Positions 30,482-39,936 are shown, numbered from the stretch's first letter. The stretch: DNA of 64,000 nucleotides from Ilyomonas limi (GCF_005233845.1 NZ_SZQL01000001.1:62001-126000), one strand, 5' to 3'. Notes: generated by a model not told the origin, from the sequence alone. Program-made: numbers and translations.

Positions 30482-30585
30482 TGTCACACTGAGCAAAGCG
30501 AAACATCTGAGAGTAATAGTAAAATCAAAATAAGTCTTCAGCATTGATTTAAAACAAAGCACAGATGCTTCCTTGGTCAGCATGA
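30482..30585. repeat. REP-like inverted repeat in the cluster spacer
   Basis: The segment 30482-30509 (GTCACACTGAGC ... CATCTG) is mirrored by 30562-30585 (CAGATGCTTCCTTGGTCAGC), giving an imperfect inverted repeat with about 50 bases between the arms. The wording resembles scattered GTCATxCTGAxC...GCATCTG repeats that I recall from Bacteroidota intergenic DNA; this resemblance is from memory, not from a search. Confidence 0.55.
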
Positions 30586-30589
30586 AAGC

Positions 30590-30693
30590 TTAAGAGTGAT
30601 TTTGCGCCATTGTTGGTGTTCTTCACTAACAATAATAATTGTAAATCTGCCGGTGAAGAACACCGGCAACGGCAAAGGCGGAAACACTCTTAA
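30590..30693. repeat. Long imperfect inverted repeat upstream of the actin-like gene
   Basis: Arms 30590-30626 and 30653-30693 pair imperfectly over their full length, with perfect 12-bp (30615-30626 with 30653-30664) and 9-bp (TTAAGAGTG, 30590-30598 with 30685-30693) segments. The 26-base loop holds a further small palindrome. It ends 40 bases before the actin-like start codon. It could be a miniature mobile element or a structured leader. Confidence 0.6.
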
Positions 30694-30732
30694 ACTGAAT
30701 TAATAAGTTAATTTAAACGATACGATTATCCT

Positions 30733-33700
30733 ATGCCAGCACACATCTTCAGAAAATATCCCGGATATAATCCCAACGAAATAAAAGACTGGACACCCAG
30801 CACGGTAATAGACACTCACAGTTTTGATGTGGAAGACATTGTGTTTTCTAAAGGCTCTTCCAAAGCAGGCACTGCTATTCCTTCGCCGCTGGCGCGCATG
30901 GAGTTGTTTGATACGGCATTTCACATCGTGGCTTCCGACCAGAAGAATAACCTAAAAGGCAGAACCATTTATCACCAGTTAGTTTCAGATTGTTTGGATG
31001 TATTGCAGTTAATTTTCAATACCAAAAATGCGGATATTGGTTTGGGCAAAAGAGTGTGGTTTAAAGAATGGAAAGTGCGGGAAAACATAGATAAATTGAA
31101 AGGGAAAGGTGAATCGCATCCCAACTATTTATTGGGCAAATCATTAGACCAGATTTTTTCTGATAAAGTCAACCCGCGCTTTGCCGGGGTGGATAGTATC
31201 TTTCTTATTTTTTATGAGAATAAATTGCTCGGCGGCACATCGCCGCTAACGTTGGTTTTTACCTCTCCCAACTGGAGCCGTTACATCAAAGATGGCGCTA
31301 TCCAAAACATTCCGCAAAGTGCCGATGGTGATGTTTTCTTTGATGAAGATTACAGAGCATTACACGAAAGGGATAAGGTGTTTGTGGAATATATGTATAA
31401 GCTCATGCTGCAAAATAAGGTAGCTTTTGATAAAGCAGATGGGCTAAGAAAATACATCAACAAAACAGTGGATACTTACTTCCCCAACTGGCGCAATGAA
31501 TTTGCCGATTTCCGTACCACTGTCAACACTACAGACGACGATGGCACCATCACCAACCTGATGGATGACGAATACGATAAAGTGCTGACCAATGTGGACA
31601 ATAAATATCTAACCATCAACGGGCTTTATTTTTACCATCAGCAGGAAGGCAAAGAACAGGAGAAAGTAAGAAATGTAAGTGACTTTTTAATTCGCGCCAG
31701 CGTACACAAATACAGCACGCAAAAGAATGAAAAAGGCGAAGTGCAAACGGTGCAACCGCCACTGGTACTGGTAGATGGCATGAACTACAGTGGCGATTAT
31801 ATGGAGAAAAATGCGCCCTGGAATTCCAACACCAAAATCAAAGACATTTATCACAAGTATGTGCCGCTGTACGAAAGAAGGCTGCCACAAGGTAATTCGC
31901 AATCCATTACGTATCCTTTTATAACAACAGATGACTTTCTGGAAGATTATTTAGTGGAGATGCCATTCAATATCAACAGTTCAAAATTTTATTCTGGCTT
32001 TCGCGGCGATTTCAGGTATTTATTACCCATTAAAAAAGAATACTTCAACTTTTTTACGTTAGCAGATTTAAAGAATAATTTGAAGATCACGCTGGATGAA
32101 GGACAGGTAAAAGTAGCATTAAAAGTGCCCATCCGGAATCGTAAAGGCGTACCGGATATTTTATTTGCCAAAACCTACAGCAAAGCGAAAGGCACGGTGG
32201 TAGAATGTCGTGCCGATGTAGGCATTTATCCTTTTTACCAGGTAACAGACAGCGACCTGAATGATTACACCATATTGCTTGCAAACCGTATAGAAAAGGA
32301 TAAAAATAAAGAACAGGTAGCGTTGCATTTTTTCTCTTTTAAAGATTTTGCTTCAGATGAAACACGGTTGGATAGCAACCCAATCATTCGTTCGTTGTTT
32401 GATACCGGCGCTACCGCGACTTCCAAATTTTACAAGCTGAAAACTGCTTTTGATTATGCCGAATTATTGTATCATTTTGATGAATTAGGAAATCAGTGCA
32501 GCGGCTTGATGGTGCCCGATTTTAGCAGCAGAACATACAACAGAGGCACGCTTATCCGCTCCTTTACTTTTGCAATAGATTTTGGTACTTCCAACACGCA
32601 TGTAGCCTGGATGGAAAATGGTGAGCCATTGCCGCATCCGTTTGAAATAGAGCCGGCAGACCAGCAAATGGTGTTGCTGAATGAGCCATCCAGCACCACC
32701 GATTTAAGCATCAAATATGCTACCTATGGTCGCTTTCCCGAAATAGATTTGATTATACGGCGTGAGTATTTGCCAGCGGTGATTACCTCAAAAGATAACG
32801 CCGATATTTCTTTTCCATTTAAAACCGCTACCGGCGAAGTAGTGGACTTCAGCAATATTGAAAAAACAAAAGTTGATTTATTCAGCCATATCAATATTGG
32901 CTATTACATAGACAAAGAAGAAACAAAGGGCAACATTATTTATACTACCAATCTCAAGTGGTTGCTGGAAAATAATAATGATGATACCAACAAAGCCAGA
33001 GTAAAACTTTTTTTGCAACAACTGCTTTGGCAGATAAAAGCAAAAGCTATTTTAAATGGGGGCAAGCTGGCTGATTTAAAAATAGTTTGGTCTATGCCAT
33101 TGAGTATGGACCGGGGCAACAGAACATTACTGAGAAACGTGCTGAGAGACGCTTTTAAAGAAGTGTTTGGCAACAGTGGTGCGACGCTTGAAGATCCGAT
33201 ACCCGAATCGGTAGCACCTTATTTTTATTTAACCAAATCGGGCAGTGGTATTCAGGATGTTGCCAATGCAGTAAACATTGATATTGGCGGCGGCACTACC
33301 GATGTAATGATGTTTATGGAATCGGCGGGCGCCAACCGGCAGGATAAATATTTAACCACTTCTTTCCGCTTTGCCGGTAACGATTTATGGGGCAGTGGCT
33401 ACAAAGGCAAATTGAAAGACAATGGCTTTATAAAGAATTACATGATCTATCAAAAAGCCAATAACATCAACCCTGCGGAAGAAATAAGATACTTTAATAA
33501 TGGAAAAGATAATGCAAATCTTACTGCCGATGATTTGATCAGTTTATTGTTTAGATACGATACCAAATTCCGTTTCAGCGATTCTATAACGATTGGTAAT
33601 CCTAATCTATCGCTGCTGTTGTATCTGCATTACAGCGCTATCATTTATCATATTGTACAAATTATTGAAGCAAAACAATATCCGTTGCCGCGTTATTTAT

Positions 33701-34347
33701 CTTTCACCGGCAAAGGCAGCCAATACATTAAGATGATTTGCGGCGGCGATGAATCGGAACTGGAAGATTTTACTAAGCTGCTTATAAAAGCTTACACCGA
33801 TTTGCCGCTGCAAAACAGCTTTAAAATTCATTTGAATGATAATCCTAAAGAAATAACCGCAAACGGCTCGGTGTTGTATTCATTGGCAGGCAGCGATGAA
33901 AAGCAGAAATACGAAGGCGACTTTAAGTTTACGCTCCCCGGTTTTAATCCAACAACACCAACTAATCTTACAGAAAGATTAAACACTATTGCTCAGAGTA
34001 AGCGTGACGAATTTTTGATTTCAGAAGTGGAAGAAATTAACAGCCCGCTCAATGTTGCTGTATTAAATAATGTCAACAATTTTTTGGAAAAAACATTAAC
34101 CAACAGAAGCATTATTGAGTTCTTAAACGACTTCAAAATAAAGAACCTGAAGCAGGTATATGAGACCTTGAAATGGGATGGCAATATAGATAACGGTGAA
34201 GGTCTGGTGTACGACAGTTATCGCAAAGTATTAAATAATTTGCGTACACAGGATAAAGAAAATGTACTGCCCGAGTCGTTGTTTTTCTTTGCTTTTAAAG
34301 ATGCTTTATACCAGTTATCAAAGTATATTACGGATACCAAAATCTAA
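30733..34347 (+). CDS. Large protein with embedded Hsp70/actin-type ATPase core
   Basis: The product (1204 aa) has an N-terminal region of about 600 residues with no family I recognise, then an Hsp70/actin-fold ATPase. The phosphate-1 loop is FAIDFGTSNTHVAW (about 612-625), the phosphate-2 loop VNIDIGGGTTDVMMF (about 847-861), and the adenosine-loop-like LSFTGKGSQYIKM lies near 988-1000. A helical C-terminal tail of about 140 residues follows. It is predicted soluble. The order unknown domain plus ATPase is unlike DnaK or MreB. SrfB-type virulence factors, also large actin-fold proteins, are a possible distant relation. It lies 11 bases upstream of a coiled-coil membrane protein gene. Confidence 0.78.
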   Translation: MPAHIFRKYPGYNPNEIKDWTPSTVIDTHSFDVEDIVFSKGSSKAGTAIPSPLARMELFDTAFHIVASDQKNNLKGRTIYHQLVSDCLDVLQLIFNTKNADIGLGKRVWFKEWKVRENIDKLKGKGESHPNYLLGKSLDQIFSDKVNPRFAGVDSIFLIFYENKLLGGTSPLTLVFTSPNWSRYIKDGAIQNIPQSADGDVFFDEDYRALHERDKVFVEYMYKLMLQNKVAFDKADGLRKYINKTVDTYFPNWRNEFADFRTTVNTTDDDGTITNLMDDEYDKVLTNVDNKYLTINGLYFYHQQEGKEQEKVRNVSDFLIRASVHKYSTQKNEKGEVQTVQPPLVLVDGMNYSGDYMEKNAPWNSNTKIKDIYHKYVPLYERRLPQGNSQSITYPFITTDDFLEDYLVEMPFNINSSKFYSGFRGDFRYLLPIKKEYFNFFTLADLKNNLKITLDEGQVKVALKVPIRNRKGVPDILFAKTYSKAKGTVVECRADVGIYPFYQVTDSDLNDYTILLANRIEKDKNKEQVALHFFSFKDFASDETRLDSNPIIRSLFDTGATATSKFYKLKTAFDYAELLYHFDELGNQCSGLMVPDFSSRTYNRGTLIRSFTFAIDFGTSNTHVAWMENGEPLPHPFEIEPADQQMVLLNEPSSTTDLSIKYATYGRFPEIDLIIRREYLPAVITSKDNADISFPFKTATGEVVDFSNIEKTKVDLFSHINIGYYIDKEETKGNIIYTTNLKWLLENNNDDTNKARVKLFLQQLLWQIKAKAILNGGKLADLKIVWSMPLSMDRGNRTLLRNVLRDAFKEVFGNSGATLEDPIPESVAPYFYLTKSGSGIQDVANAVNIDIGGGTTDVMMFMESAGANRQDKYLTTSFRFAGNDLWGSGYKGKLKDNGFIKNYMIYQKANNINPAEEIRYFNNGKDNANLTADDLISLLFRYDTKFRFSDSITIGNPNLSLLLYLHYSAIIYHIVQIIEAKQYPLPRYLSFTGKGSQYIKMICGGDESELEDFTKLLIKAYTDLPLQNSFKIHLNDNPKEITANGSVLYSLAGSDEKQKYEGDFKFTLPGFNPTTPTNLTERLNTIAQSKRDEFLISEVEEINSPLNVAVLNNVNNFLEKTLTNRSIIEFLNDFKIKNLKQVYETLKWDGNIDNGEGLVYDSYRKVLNNLRTQDKENVLPESLFFFAFKDALYQLSKYITDTKI

Positions 34348-34358
34348 AATTGACTGCC

Positions 34359-35096
34359 ATGCAATATTGGATACTTGATGCCACCACACCAGCCAATAAT
34401 TTGTCTGCTGCAATTACCTGGCTGCCGTATGCAATTACGGCAGTGCTGCTGGCTGCGGCTGTTTATTTATTCATGGAAAATAAAAAACTGCAGGCAAGGA
34501 AAAAGCATTATAAAAGCAGAGCAAACACATTGGAAATAGACCTGCAGCAAATGGCGCAAAAGCTATCGGCAATGGCAATGCAGAAAGAAAAACTGGAGAA
34601 AGATTTAGCCGATTCGGAACTGGATAGAAAAGCGTTGGAAGACCGGCTAAAATCGTTTGAAACAAAGAAAGTGCAGCAGCCTAAACCAGAGCTTAAATCA
34701 ATGCCTGTAGCAGCACCGGCGATAACAGAAAAAGCGACTTCTAAACTACCTGTTCAACAGCCCAAACTACCTGTAGCCAAAATAAAGTATGCACGTTATG
34801 CCGATATGGGTGATGGCTTTTCCAATGCCGAATTGCTGGACAAGCCTGATGGCGAAACCATTTTTGAATTGACCATTGCGCCAAATAATAATACCGGCGA
34901 ATACCAGGTGGCTTCCCACCCCGATGCACAGCGCTATGCTTTATCTAATGCCCAATACTTTTTAGGCAAAACCTGCCAGTACGATTCTTTTCCATCCGGC
35001 GCTAATGCAGTTATTAAAACCGATACACCGGGCACTGTAAAGCTTGCTGGTGGCAAATGGACGATTGTTAATCCTGCTAAGATTAGTTTTAGTTAA
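34359..35096 (+). CDS. Membrane-anchored coiled-coil protein
   Basis: The product (245 aa) has one N-terminal transmembrane helix (about 15-38) and a long charged coiled coil (about 40-110: KLQARKKHYKSRANTLEIDL and following). A Pro/Lys/Ala linker with repeated KLPVQQPKLPVAK follows, then a compact C-terminal domain (about 145-245) with KIKYARYADMGDGFSNAEL and ANAVIKTDTPGTVKL. The C-terminal domain is unrecognised. The layout suggests a tether linking the membrane to a soluble partner, plausibly the actin-like ATPase encoded just before it. The ATG at 34359 is preferred over an upstream TTG. Confidence 0.7.
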   Translation: MQYWILDATTPANNLSAAITWLPYAITAVLLAAAVYLFMENKKLQARKKHYKSRANTLEIDLQQMAQKLSAMAMQKEKLEKDLADSELDRKALEDRLKSFETKKVQQPKPELKSMPVAAPAITEKATSKLPVQQPKLPVAKIKYARYADMGDGFSNAELLDKPDGETIFELTIAPNNNTGEYQVASHPDAQRYALSNAQYFLGKTCQYDSFPSGANAVIKTDTPGTVKLAGGKWTIVNPAKISFS

Positions 35097-35114
35097 AGCA
35101 GAAAATCATTGCAC

Positions 35115-36821
35115 ATGCAACCATTGGAACACATAGATGCACAAATAAAGGAAGCTATTTTGGTGAATGGCGGTGACATAGATATTGCCGATTATCCATA
35201 CATTATTAAAGAAGCAGAGGCACAGGGAATTAGCAGGCCGGAATTGGCGCGCAGAATCCGTAAAGTATATGAATCTATTGACTGGCGACCTTATAATAAA
35301 ATTGATAAGCTGCTGGAACCCATCATACTCAAAGGCAGCATTACCGGGAAAGAAGCAGATGCAATTGTAACAGCATCGGAGCAGGATTTGCAACGCCCCA
35401 AAGTAGAAAATTATATTCTGCAAAACATAAAAAAGAGAGGCTTTTTACCGCGCGAAAAAAATGCGTTTGAATACGACTCCTTCAAAAACCGTTGGATGAC
35501 GGAGGAAGCATGGCAACGCTACCAACGTGAGAAAACAGCGGTGGAATGGTTAGGCGAAATGGCACATTCGCTGGAAGAAATGGGTGACATTTCTTTGCGT
35601 AAACCAGAAGATGCGAGATACTTTTTGCGCAATACCAATTATCTCGTTCCCAGTATAACAATGCTCACGAAGAGTCCTTCCAAAGCAGATGAGTTTTCTA
35701 AAATCATAGAGAATGAACCAAACTTAGATAAACGGTATTTGAAAGTGTTGTATCGCTTAAACCGCGAATTACCATTTCGTTTAAACAGTCAGGACTTTGC
35801 TACCATTAATACTTTATTTGATAAAACAGCTACCGGTTATGCACTTTTTGTAGCTGCATCTGAACAATATAGCAAAGGTCATATTCACATCTGGCTTAAT
35901 GAAACAGATGCTATTAATGCAGATAAACTTACAGGAGGTTTTGATTACAACAGCTTTTTAAAGTTCTTGTATAAAATAAATAATACTCATCCTTTTTACA
36001 TCGGCTCTTTACGTTTTGATTCACCGGAACAATTGGTGCAGCAAGCGCAAACAGATGCTTCTTTATGGAGCAAGATAGCCGAAGCTATAATGGGCGGACA
36101 AATACAGGCCTGGCTTATAGGTAGTGGCAGAGAGGAATGGGTATATGCGTATAACAAACAGTCAGCAATAATTAATGGCTATACTATTTATACCGATGCT
36201 GAAAAACAGTTGGCTGCTGTGCAGGCGCTGATACAAATTATAGATAAAAATGCACCCGGTCCCATTCTCGTAAGCGACCAGCAAAAAGTAACATTGTTAT
36301 CTGTTGAAGGCAGCAGAACGGTACATTATACTGTTCATTTACGGCTCGTTAGTGCCGGCTTTACTAAGGCAGATATTTATATTGACAACCCTATTGATGG
36401 CATTAGTCTAAACAATCGTTACTTCACTTTCTGGAGTCAAAACGGTGAAACGGATTGTTTACTTACGGTAACGATTGCTGCTTTGCAATTAATTAAAAAT
36501 AAAACTTACACTACTAATATACACGTAGATACTGCATTTCAAAACCTGGTAATACCGTTGCAGGTAAAAGTGGTTTTTCCGCTTAAAGCTTATTTGATAC
36601 AGGTTTTGAAATATGCTTTATTTGGTGCCTTGTTTTTTGTGTTAATCAGATATATAACGGGCATTTTGGCAAATCAACCTTCGTGGTTTAATGCTGGTGT
36701 AGCAGCAGGTAGTTATTCTTACCTGCCTCAACATTACGTTGCTTATTTTGCAGGATTGGTGCTGCTTGCAGGCGGTTTAATTGGCGCTATCTTTTTAATC
36801 AGAAAATGGGAAAAGATATGA
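35115..36821 (+). CDS. Large helical protein with C-terminal membrane anchor
   Basis: The 568-residue product is unrecognised. The N-terminal region (about 1-100) consists of short helical repeats, such as EAILVNGGDIDIADYPYIIKEA and LEPIILKGSITGKEADAIVTA, that look like a protein-interaction module. The middle (100-390) is mixed. An Ig-like beta domain (about 400-480: TLLSVEGSRTVHYTVHLRLV) leads to two hydrophobic helices at about 490-512 and 540-560. The start is 18 bases after the coiled-coil gene, and the stop overlaps the next start as ATGA. The bulk probably faces the cytoplasm or periplasm as an adaptor of the cluster. Confidence 0.7.
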   Translation: MQPLEHIDAQIKEAILVNGGDIDIADYPYIIKEAEAQGISRPELARRIRKVYESIDWRPYNKIDKLLEPIILKGSITGKEADAIVTASEQDLQRPKVENYILQNIKKRGFLPREKNAFEYDSFKNRWMTEEAWQRYQREKTAVEWLGEMAHSLEEMGDISLRKPEDARYFLRNTNYLVPSITMLTKSPSKADEFSKIIENEPNLDKRYLKVLYRLNRELPFRLNSQDFATINTLFDKTATGYALFVAASEQYSKGHIHIWLNETDAINADKLTGGFDYNSFLKFLYKINNTHPFYIGSLRFDSPEQLVQQAQTDASLWSKIAEAIMGGQIQAWLIGSGREEWVYAYNKQSAIINGYTIYTDAEKQLAAVQALIQIIDKNAPGPILVSDQQKVTLLSVEGSRTVHYTVHLRLVSAGFTKADIYIDNPIDGISLNNRYFTFWSQNGETDCLLTVTIAALQLIKNKTYTTNIHVDTAFQNLVIPLQVKVVFPLKAYLIQVLKYALFGALFFVLIRYITGILANQPSWFNAGVAAGSYSYLPQHYVAYFAGLVLLAGGLIGAIFLIRKWEKI

Positions 36822-37840
36822 AGCATATTATACGTGCCATTATCTTAATGATCATCCTGTTTTTTGTAGCAGAGCATTATCAATACGCACCCAACCTGAT
36901 GGGCATTATCAGTGTCTTGTTTATCATTGCATTTATTTATTTAATCGCAGGTATTATTGATGTTTTCAGAAGAAGGATGATAGCGCGTAAACAAGTAAAC
37001 ACACCTGTTGAAAATATACCAAAAAATAATTCGGGTTGTTCCTTGTTGCTGTTAGTAATAATTGCTGCTGCATTTGTTTATTATTACAGGGCAACAGTAG
37101 GCAGTTACAGCTTCAAAGCAATACTGTTTGTAGATAATTTAGTAAAGCTTACAGATGCAATTTCGCCGCTTATTCTTTGGGGAATACTAGGTTTATTAAT
37201 TGGTGCTATTTACGGCAGCTTTGTAGCATGGAAAAAGTATAAGCTTCATGTAACGGTGAATCTCATCCCGATAGGGATATTTATATTGTTCGTTACTATT
37301 CTTTATAAGGTCAATCATCCGCTCGATTCAGTAACTTTCGCCACTGCACGTAATCTGCAAACGCAATATGCTTACAACCTTGTAACTGCTACAGCATATA
37401 ATTCACTGCAAGATAAAAATGCCAACTATAAGCCTGCTTTTCTATTAGACAACAACGACAAAACTGCATGGATTACCAACGCAAATGCCGGAACCAATGC
37501 GGATATCCGGTTTTCATTCAGCAGCCTTCAGGATTATACAAACAAGCACTTGCAATGTGTGGGCTTTGCCATTAAAAATGGCTACCGTAAATCGCCGCAA
37601 TTATGGGATAGTTTTGCCCGCGTAAAAGAAGTTTCTATTAAACACAACGGCAGATTGATTACTTCTGTAATACTTAATGATAAGAACAGCGATAAGGAAG
37701 AAATAGAAATAGCACCTATTTCCATCAGTTCTTTTGATAACATCAGCATTAGTATCAATACTGTTTATCCTGGAGAAAAATATACTGATCGGGTAGCAGT
37801 AACAGAATTAGTTCCTATTGTGCAGTATGATAAGTTTTGA
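36818..37840 (+). CDS. Multi-spanning membrane protein with C-terminal discoidin/galactose-binding-like domain
   Basis: The product (340 aa) has about five hydrophobic helices in the first 175 residues. The C-terminal domain (about 185-340) begins with LVTATAYNSLQDKNANYKPA and DNNDKTAWITNANAGTNADI, continues with VGFAIKNGYRKSPQLW, and is otherwise beta-rich. This pattern of a predicted Trp-containing loop followed by a beta-sandwich is typical of F5/8-type (discoidin, galactose-binding-like) domains, including the NADase-type glycan-binding variety. A glycan or cell-wall ligand is therefore possible. The ATG at 36818 overlaps the previous stop by four bases; an ATG 12 bases earlier is also open. 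It is the last gene of the cluster. Confidence 0.7.
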   Translation: MKHIIRAIILMIILFFVAEHYQYAPNLMGIISVLFIIAFIYLIAGIIDVFRRRMIARKQVNTPVENIPKNNSGCSLLLLVIIAAAFVYYYRATVGSYSFKAILFVDNLVKLTDAISPLILWGILGLLIGAIYGSFVAWKKYKLHVTVNLIPIGIFILFVTILYKVNHPLDSVTFATARNLQTQYAYNLVTATAYNSLQDKNANYKPAFLLDNNDKTAWITNANAGTNADIRFSFSSLQDYTNKHLQCVGFAIKNGYRKSPQLWDSFARVKEVSIKHNGRLITSVILNDKNSDKEEIEIAPISISSFDNISISINTVYPGEKYTDRVAVTELVPIVQYDKF

Positions 37841-37906
37841 CAGTTAGATAATTAATAAATGAGTTTAGGAGAAGCTGCAACGCTTTATTTTTACCTTTAC
37901 CATCAT

Positions 37907-39010
37907 ATGAACATCAGCGAAGTCATTCAAACACTCGAAGCCTATGCACCGCTGCCTTACCAGGAAAGTTATGATAATGCAGGCTTGCTCACCGGAAGCA
38001 AAGATTGGAATTGCACCGGCATCCTCTGCACACTCGATGCAACCGAAGCGGTGGTAAATGAAGCTGTAGAAAAAAATTGCAACCTCATTATAGCGCATCA
38101 CCCAATCATCTTTAGTGGGTTAAAGAAAATCACAGGTAAGAATTATGTAGAAAGAACCGTTATCGCTGCTATCAAAAACAACATTGCCATTTATGCCATT
38201 CATACCAATCTCGATAATGTATATAACGGTGTAAGCCGCCGCATGGCTGAAAAGTTGGGTTTGCAAAACTGCAAAGTACTTGATCCCAAGCCCGGCTTAT
38301 TGAAAAAGTTATATACTTATGTGCCGGTAGATGATGCCGAAAAAGTACGTGCCGTCATTTTTAAAGCGGGTGCCGGCGATATTGGTAATTACGGCGAATG
38401 CAGTTTTAACATAGAAGGAATTGGTACTTATAAACCGCAGGAGGGCGCCGACCCATACATTGGCAAAATAGGCAAACGCGCCGAAACAAAAGAGATAAAG
38501 CTCGAAATTATTTTTCCCGCGCACCTGCAGCGGCAGGTCATTAGCGCATTGCAGGCCACTCATCCATACGAAGAAGTGGCGTATGATGTGATTACGCTGG
38601 CTAATGAATTTCAGCAGGTGGGCAGCGGCATGACAGGTGAATTACCGGAGACAATGAGTGAAACGGACTTTTTGCACCGCATCAGCAAAGTATTCAACCT
38701 TCGGTTAATAAAACATACACCTCTGCTTAATAAAAACGTTAAAAAAGTAGCCCTTTGTGGTGGTGCGGGCAATTTCCTTTTGCCTAAAGCCATAGCTGCC
38801 GGTGCTGATTTTTATATCACTTCCGATGTAAAATACCACGAGTTTTTTGATGCAGACGGGCGTATTGTATTTGCCGATATTGGTCATTGGGAAAGTGAGC
38901 AGTTTACCATTGATTTGCTATTTGACATTTTGCAATCTAAATTTCATAACTTTGCCGTCCTTAAAACCGGCGTGAGAACAAATCCGGTATGTTATTTTTT
39001 GTGGAGGTGA
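37907..39010 (+). CDS. NIF3/DUF34-family metal-binding protein with inserted PII-like domain
   Basis: The product (367 aa) matches the NIF3-like family, sometimes annotated as GTP cyclohydrolase I type 2. Metal-site segments are IAHHPIIFSGLKKI, AIHTNLDNVYNGV and DIGHWESEQFTIDLL. A central insertion (about 130-235: KKLYTYVPVDDAEKVRAVIF to HPYEEVAYDV) is the CutA/PII-like domain found in longer bacterial members. The biochemical role is unsettled. The ATG at 37907 gives the usual N-terminus (MNISEVIQTLE). It lies 66 bases after the cytoskeletal cluster and is probably a separate housekeeping unit with the zinc-ribbon gene that follows. Confidence 0.9.
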   Translation: MNISEVIQTLEAYAPLPYQESYDNAGLLTGSKDWNCTGILCTLDATEAVVNEAVEKNCNLIIAHHPIIFSGLKKITGKNYVERTVIAAIKNNIAIYAIHTNLDNVYNGVSRRMAEKLGLQNCKVLDPKPGLLKKLYTYVPVDDAEKVRAVIFKAGAGDIGNYGECSFNIEGIGTYKPQEGADPYIGKIGKRAETKEIKLEIIFPAHLQRQVISALQATHPYEEVAYDVITLANEFQQVGSGMTGELPETMSETDFLHRISKVFNLRLIKHTPLLNKNVKKVALCGGAGNFLLPKAIAAGADFYITSDVKYHEFFDADGRIVFADIGHWESEQFTIDLLFDILQSKFHNFAVLKTGVRTNPVCYFLWR

Positions 39011-39111
39011 GCAGTGAAAAGTGAAAAAGGAAAGGTGAAATACTGGTTTAGCTTTCACTTCTGACGTTTCACCAAATATTACATCTTACAACGTAAATCT
39101 TAAATAAAAAT

Positions 39112-39867
39112 ATGCCTGCAGTTAAAGAATATTCAGTAGAAGAAAAACTGTCTTCGCTGGTAAAGTTGCAAAAAATAGATTCTAAACTCGATCAGATTCA
39201 GATACTTAAGGGAGAATTGCCGATGGAAGTGAGCGACCTTGAAGATGAAATTCAGGGGCTTACCAGCCGCAAAAACCGTATTGAAGAAGAAATTAACGGC
39301 ATTACCGATTTTATTGAGCAAAAGAAAAATGCCATTAAAGAAGCGGCTGAAATGGTAAGCAAATATGAAAAACAAAGTGAAGCGGTAAAGAACAGTCGTG
39401 AGTTTGAAGCCATTAATAAAGAAATAGAAATGCAGCAGTTAGAAGGCAAACTGGCTGAAAAACACATTCGGGATGCAAACGAAGAGCTTGCCGAAAAAGT
39501 AAAACAACTGGAACACGCCAATAAGCAAATTGCCAGTAAGGAAACAGTTTTAAATGGTAAAAAGGCGGATCTGGAAAAAATCATTGCTGAAACGGAGAAA
39601 GAAGAACAGCAGTACAGCCAATTGGCAACCGATGCCCGCAAAGGCATGGACGATAGATTGCTATATTCTTACGACCGCATCCGCAAAAGCTATCGCAACG
39701 GGCTGGCAGTAGTGCCGGTTGACCGCGATGCCTGTGGTGGATGTTACAACGCCATTCCGCCGCAAAAACAAAGCGAAATAAAGCAGCGCAAAAAAGTAAT
39801 GGTGTGCGAAAACTGCGGACGCATCCTCGTAGATGACGATCTGAACAACAGTGTAGAAATTGCATAA
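39112..39867 (+). CDS. Zinc-ribbon coiled-coil protein (zf-RING_7/DUF164 family)
   Basis: The 251-residue product is a long coiled coil (about 10-180) followed by a C4 zinc ribbon: CGGCYNAIPP and VCENCGRIL supply four cysteines in two C-x2-C knuckles. This matches the widely conserved CT398/DUF164 family, which in Bacteroidota commonly follows nif3, as here (101 bases). In Chlamydia the relative interacts with a sigma factor and secretion components; the role here is unknown. A terminator hairpin follows. Confidence 0.88.
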   Translation: MPAVKEYSVEEKLSSLVKLQKIDSKLDQIQILKGELPMEVSDLEDEIQGLTSRKNRIEEEINGITDFIEQKKNAIKEAAEMVSKYEKQSEAVKNSREFEAINKEIEMQQLEGKLAEKHIRDANEELAEKVKQLEHANKQIASKETVLNGKKADLEKIIAETEKEEQQYSQLATDARKGMDDRLLYSYDRIRKSYRNGLAVVPVDRDACGGCYNAIPPQKQSEIKQRKKVMVCENCGRILVDDDLNNSVEIA

Positions 39868-39894
39868 ACACACAATATTGTAAATACTTAGAGG

Positions 39895-39919
39895 AAAGGG
39901 CGCTTATTAAGTGCCCTTT
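39895..39919 (+). terminator. Hairpin terminator after the zinc-ribbon gene
   Basis: 11-bp arms with one G-T pair (39895-39905 and 39909-39919) end in a T run, directly before the TPR gene. Confidence 0.75.
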
Positions 39920-39936
39920 TTTAATTTTGCACCGCA

